DNA of 9,442 bases from Clostridia bacterium (GTDB lineage: Bacteria > Bacillota > Clostridia > Oscillospirales > CAG-382). Both the position numbers and the translations under genes were made by a program. The stretch covers positions 1-9,442 of the forward strand of contig JAFYOG010000148.1 in assembly GCA_017560285.1 (NCBI GenBank), read 5' to 3'. Below the pieces are notes generated by a model. The model worked only from the letters and a program-made list of their open reading frames with translations, did not search any database and had not been told where the DNA came from. This document shows positions 6,675 to 9,442 of the stretch, in pieces (position 1 is the stretch's first letter; the number at the start of each line of letters is the position of its first letter).

Positions 6675-6947
6675 CGGCAGTGCCATCTGAACAAACATTA
6701 AAATTAAATAGGTTGCCATATAGGTAATATCAATAGGGAACGCTTCCAACGCGGGAATGTGTGAAAGCAAAACCCTTACCGGATATACAACCGGCTCGGT
6801 AACAACCGCACAGAACAAAAGAAATTTAGATTCCTCGCTTGCAAAAAACGAAAGCAGGACTCTTAAAAATATAAGAAAAGTCAGTGCGCTTAAAAACAAA
6901 TGAACCGAGCTAACAAAAATCAACATCAGTTGGTTCAACGGGGGCAT
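6663..6947 (-). CDS. ylmG: YggT/YlmG family small membrane protein
   Basis: This is a 94-residue integral membrane protein of the YggT family, which is tied to division and membrane-shape genes in many bacteria and to thylakoid/nucleoid organisation in plastid and cyanobacterial relatives; the molecular function is unknown. Two hydrophobic segments (about 9-36 and 74-92) flank the conserved loop, where VVTEPVVYPVR (48-58) matches the family's TEP...P.R signature and PIDITYM (71-77) replaces the more usual DFSP-type sequence. Size and two-segment layout fit. It starts 16 bases after the sepF stop. The start is uncertain: GGGAG ends only 1 base before the ATG at 6947, too close, while a TTG at 6938 (residue 4) sits 10 bases after it. 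The next ATG (residue 8) would trim the first membrane helix only slightly. Confidence 0.88.
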   Translation of the reverse strand: MPPLNQLMLIFVSSVHLFLSALTFLIFLRVLLSFFASEESKFLLFCAVVTEPVVYPVRVLLSHIPALEAFPIDITYMATYLILMFVQMALPASF

Positions 6948-6963
6948 TCTCCCAACGGTTTAA

Positions 6964-7428
6964 TTAGTTAAAGAAATCTCTTTGCTTGTTAACGGCGGGT
7001 TGTTCCTCGGCAGGCTTTTCTGCGCTGTCGCTGGAAACCTCAACGTTCTTGGGGGTAACAACGTAGGTTGCGTTTGCTACCTTTCTTACTTTGCCCTGAA
7101 TTGCAAAAACTACACCGCCCAAAAAGTCGATAATTCTCTTGGTGGTTTCCTTGTTGGTGTCTTCAAGGTTAAGTACTACGGTTCTTCTTGCAAGAAGATG
7201 TTCGCCTATCATCTGAACTTCGTCAAATCTTTCGGGCTTAACAACCTTCATTTCCAAGGATGCGCCGGAAGAAATGCTGCCGGTGGATTTAGAAGCGGGA
7301 GCTGCCTTTGCCGCAGGTGCCGCAACCTCTTCCTCGTTGCCTTCTTCTTCGCCTTCGTAGCTGTCGTAGTTTTCGTCGTATTCTTCTTCGCTCTTAAACA
7401 TGTCGCTGAGACGGTTCATAAATCCCAT
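6964..7428 (-). CDS. sepF: SepF, FtsZ membrane anchor / cell division protein
   Basis: SepF binds the C-terminal tail of FtsZ and anchors it to the membrane at the division site. The 154-residue product has the expected three parts: an N-terminal amphipathic helix (GFMNRLSDMF, 2-11) as lipid anchor; a flexible linker, very acidic at 14-35 and Ala/Ser-rich to about 57; and the SepF core (about 60-131) with PERFDEVQMIGEHL (65-78), VVLNLED (84-90), KRIIDFLGGVVFAI (97-110) and the closing ATYVVTP (120-126). A short hydrophilic tail ends in QRDFFN. Length is typical. The ATG at 7428 has a perfect AGGAGG 9 bases upstream, the strongest ribosome site in the window. Placement between yggS/ylmE and yggT/ylmG is the conserved Gram-positive order. 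Confidence 0.96.
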   Translation of the reverse strand: MGFMNRLSDMFKSEEEYDENYDSYEGEEEGNEEEVAAPAAKAAPASKSTGSISSGASLEMKVVKPERFDEVQMIGEHLLARRTVVLNLEDTNKETTKRIIDFLGGVVFAIQGKVRKVANATYVVTPKNVEVSSDSAEKPAEEQPAVNKQRDFFN

Positions 7429-7437
7429 AACTATGTT

Positions 7438-7443
7438 CCTCCT
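7438..7443 (-). promoter_or_regulatory. sepF: Consensus ribosome binding site of sepF
   Basis: A perfect AGGAGG on the minus strand lies 9 bases before the sepF ATG, in an otherwise A/T-only stretch following the yggS stop. It suggests that SepF is translated independently of, and more strongly than, its upstream neighbour. Confidence 0.85.
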
Positions 7444-7466
7444 AAAAAATATGTTATTTTTATTTT

Positions 7467-8144
7467 CTAATTATAATTTCTTTTTCCAAAAATCGCACTG
7501 CCCACACGGACCAAATTCGACCCGTTTTCCACAGCCGAAAGATAATCGTCGCTCATACCCAGCGATAAAATATCCATAATACTATTATCTACATTTTGGT
7601 GGGATATGTCAATAAATATTTTCTGCATTTTGCAAAAATATTCGCCATTATTTCGGTTTTTTTCACATTTTGGGGGTATTGCCATCAATCCCTTTAATTT
7701 CAGGTGGGGCAGCGATTGCAAAAAGCCGCAAAAACGGGCCGCTTCCTCGGGGGCAATGCCGGATTTGGTTTCTTCTTTTCCGATGTTAATTTCGGCTAAA
7801 ATCGGCATAACCAAATTATGCTTTGCCGCCTGCCGTTCTATTTCCAAGGCAAGGCTTTCTCTGTCTACCGATTGTATCATATCCACTTTATCGATAATAT
7901 ATTTAACCTTGTTGGTTTGCAGGGCGCCTATAAAGTGAATTTCGGTACGGCTGCGGTTTATAAAGGGGTATTTTTCCAAAAGCTCGTTAACCCTGTTTTC
8001 GCCTATAAGGTCTATACCGCAATCGATGGCAAAATTTATCATTTCCGGCGGTACGGTTTTGGTTGCCGCCAAAAGACGTGCTCTGCCGTTCAGCTCTGCT
8101 TTTATTTTTTCTATGTTGTTTGCAACTTCAATTTGTGTGTTCAT
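7467..8144 (-). CDS. yggS: YggS/YlmE (PLPBP) family pyridoxal phosphate homeostasis protein
   Basis: This 225-residue protein resembles the fold-type III, alanine-racemase-like barrel. Family members carry PLP and maintain vitamin B6 and amino/keto acid balance, without proven racemase activity. Lys29 in AATKTVP (26-32) is the expected PLP-binding lysine. Other signatures are GENRVNE (48-54), HFIGALQTNKVK (70-81), INIGKEETKSG (119-129), KGLMAIPP (151-158), LSLGMSDDY (193-201) and the C-terminal phosphate-binding RVGSAIFG (213-220). Length is normal. The ATG at 8144 is 8 bases after the stop of the HlyD-like gene; only a weak AGG is seen upstream, so coupling to that gene is likely. By position before sepF it is the ylmE counterpart. 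The barrel and catalytic roles come from family knowledge, not from this sequence. Confidence 0.96.
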   Translation of the reverse strand: MNTQIEVANNIEKIKAELNGRARLLAATKTVPPEMINFAIDCGIDLIGENRVNELLEKYPFINRSRTEIHFIGALQTNKVKYIIDKVDMIQSVDRESLALEIERQAAKHNLVMPILAEINIGKEETKSGIAPEEAARFCGFLQSLPHLKLKGLMAIPPKCEKNRNNGEYFCKMQKIFIDISHQNVDNSIMDILSLGMSDDYLSAVENGSNLVRVGSAIFGKRNYN

Positions 8145-8152
8145 ATTAACGC

Positions 8153-9442
8153 CTATTTAATTCGCATTCCGTCGTAAATTCCCTTGCCGCCCACAACCAC
8201 AGCATCGTGCAGAGATAATTGGGTTGACGTAGAATAAGCAACGTCAACGCGGTTGGGGTAATTAGGGTCCTTGGGGATAGCGCAAACCGAATAACTGCCG
8301 TAGCTGTAAAGCACCCGTGTCTTTTTAAACACAACCTTAGAGCCAACCACCACGTAAACGCCTATTTCGCCGTCCTTAACGCGCAAAGCGGCTGTGCTTA
8401 TGCGTAGCCCTTCGTAATTTGCGTGGGGTAATTCTACCGTTTGGCAACGGGTAAAATCAAACCCCGCGGGAATTTGCATTGTGCTGAAAATAAGTATGGT
8501 AACGTCCTTATCACTGCGGGAAATTTTCCGTTCCAAGGTCATATCAAGCTCTTTATTGTTGGAATATTGGAATGTAATGGGGTAATCTACGCCCACCCTG
8601 TACCCTTCGGCGGTGCGCTTATCTACCGAAAGTGCAATATACCATGTAGAACTGCAAATAATCTTGCCCGCCGAGCTTTCGATAGCGTTTTTATCAGGTA
8701 CCGAATCTGCCAAGGTTTCAAATTCCTCGGCGGTAAGGTTGTTAATTTTTTCTATGGTAAAATATTCCTCGTAGCCGTCTACGGTAGAATAAAAATATCC
8801 GCTTTCGGGGGCTTGGGTAATGGCTCTGTTGCCGGAAAGCGAAGCGTTAAGACGTTCCTTTTCCTTGGATAAAGAAATAAGCTCTTCAGAGTAATCCTCT
8901 GCCTTAATAACCGCTTGGCGACGGTTCATAAGAATAAGCAGTTCCTCTTTATTCCGCAAAACCTTATCGTAATCGTTCATATCCGCTTGGCGAATAATGG
9001 TAAGCACAAGATTGTTAATTTGGTTATCAAGCAATGCAATGTTGGTGGTAGATGCACCGGTAGAAAGACTGCTCTTTTGCAAAACGTTAATTCTTGCATC
9101 TATTTCGTTAATGCGGTTCTGAATATTAACGTCGCTTTCGCTGGAATAGGTAACGGCAATTTCCTCGCCCTTTCTAACCTTTTCGCCCTCTGCAACCAAA
9201 AAGCAGTTGGTGCCTGCGTTAACCGAGGAAACCGTCTTTTCATCCCTGAAAAGAAATGCTTCTACCTCTTTTTTATCCGAAATATTAACGTAGGTGGCGT
9301 GCTCGGTATCTAAAATAGTACCCACGTTAAGCATAACCTGCAAAAATACGTATGCAACAATGGCAACAGCCAAAACCGCCGTACCAAACTGGGCAAAAAA
9401 CCGCTTTGATGCCTTTGCAAACCTGCCAAGATAATACAACGC
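8153..9442 (-). CDS. HlyD-like membrane-anchored adaptor protein, 5' end cut by window edge
   Basis: The frame is open to the last base of the window and ends at a TAG at 8155. At least 428 residues are visible counting from a TTG at 9439, but that TTG has no visible ribosome site and the true start may lie outside. A basic stretch (RFAKASKRFF) precedes one transmembrane helix (about 20-38), which implies an exported C-terminal part. Next come a lipoyl/barrel-sandwich-like half (LVAEGEKVRKGEEIAV, 81-96), a coiled-coil-like region (about 103-200), a second half beginning APESGYFYS (210-218), and a beta-rich C-terminus with GVYVVVGSKVVFKKTRVL (360-377) and VVVGGKGIYDGMRIK (414-428). This is the layout of HlyD/membrane fusion proteins. 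No transporter partner is visible; the neighbours are division genes. The function is unknown, and an envelope or division-associated role is inferred only from position. Confidence 0.8.
   Translation of the reverse strand, partial: ALYYLGRFAKASKRFFAQFGTAVLAVAIVAYVFLQVMLNVGTILDTEHATYVNISDKKEVEAFLFRDEKTVSSVNAGTNCFLVAEGEKVRKGEEIAVTYSSESDVNIQNRINEIDARINVLQKSSLSTGASTTNIALLDNQINNLVLTIIRQADMNDYDKVLRNKEELLILMNRRQAVIKAEDYSEELISLSKEKERLNASLSGNRAITQAPESGYFYSTVDGYEEYFTIEKINNLTAEEFETLADSVPDKNAIESSAGKIICSSTWYIALSVDKRTAEGYRVGVDYPITFQYSNNKELDMTLERKISRSDKDVTILIFSTMQIPAGFDFTRCQTVELPHANYEGLRISTAALRVKDGEIGVYVVVGSKVVFKKTRVLYSYGSYSVCAIPKDPNYPNRVDVAYSTSTQLSLHDAVVVGGKGIYDGMRIK

Noticed and set aside
7445..7461. 7-bp A/T-only inverted repeat (AAAAATA with TATTTTT, 3-base loop) between yggS and sepF
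   Set aside because: The stem is all A/T with a tiny loop, expected by chance in an AT-rich gap, and is too weak to act as a terminator.
6982..7470. 162-residue hydrophobic open frame on the plus strand opposite sepF
   Set aside because: The apparent membrane segments are the complement of acidic sepF linker codons (GAA/GAG/GAC read as TTC/CTC/GTC). There is no independent support.

Overview
The window is a compact block of housekeeping genes, all on the minus strand. Transcription therefore runs from high to low coordinates. Gene content and order (YlmE/YggS, SepF, YlmG/YggT, DivIVA, IleS, LspA, RluA-family pseudouridine synthase) match the division and cell-wall-adjacent ylm-divIVA-ileS-lspA neighbourhood of Firmicutes. 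Moderate GC by eye, AGGAGG-type ribosome binding sites, an AMHKS-type IleRS and a transketolase split into two polypeptides point to a member of the class Clostridia, possibly an Oscillospirales-like anaerobe. That placement is inference; no rRNA is present to confirm it.

In transcription order: (1) 9442-8153, a membrane-anchored HlyD-like adaptor protein whose 5' end is cut by the window edge; (2) 8144-7467, YggS/YlmE PLP-binding protein; (3) 7428-6964, SepF; (4) 6947-6663, YggT/YlmG; (5) a 99-base gap with two hairpins and a possible promoter, where ylmH would sit in Bacillus; (6) 6563-5844, DivIVA; (7) a 54-base gap with a distant Shine-Dalgarno and a small GC hairpin; (8) 5789-2982, IleS; (9) 2988-2431, LspA; (10) 2438-1527, RluA/RluD-family pseudouridine synthase; (11) 1504-650, transketolase N-terminal subunit; (12) 657 to the left edge, transketolase C-terminal subunit, cut off before its end.

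The genes fall into three groups. The right-hand group concerns membrane and division: SepF tethers FtsZ to the membrane, YlmG is a small membrane protein, DivIVA marks curved membrane, YlmE is a PLP-homeostasis protein, and the HlyD-like protein is of unknown role. The middle group covers isoleucyl-tRNA charging, lipoprotein signal-peptide removal and RNA pseudouridylation; these genes overlap by 7-8 bases and are probably translationally coupled. The left-hand group is a two-subunit transketolase of the non-oxidative pentose phosphate pathway, also overlapping by 8 bases.

I found no mobile element, CRISPR array, tRNA, rRNA, toxin-antitoxin pair or defence gene, and no gene-free stretch longer than 100 bases. 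This is largely an ordinary core region. The points worth a second look are the HlyD-like gene at the head of a division cluster, the missing ylmH, the absence of room for a T-box before ileS, and the odd ileS leader.
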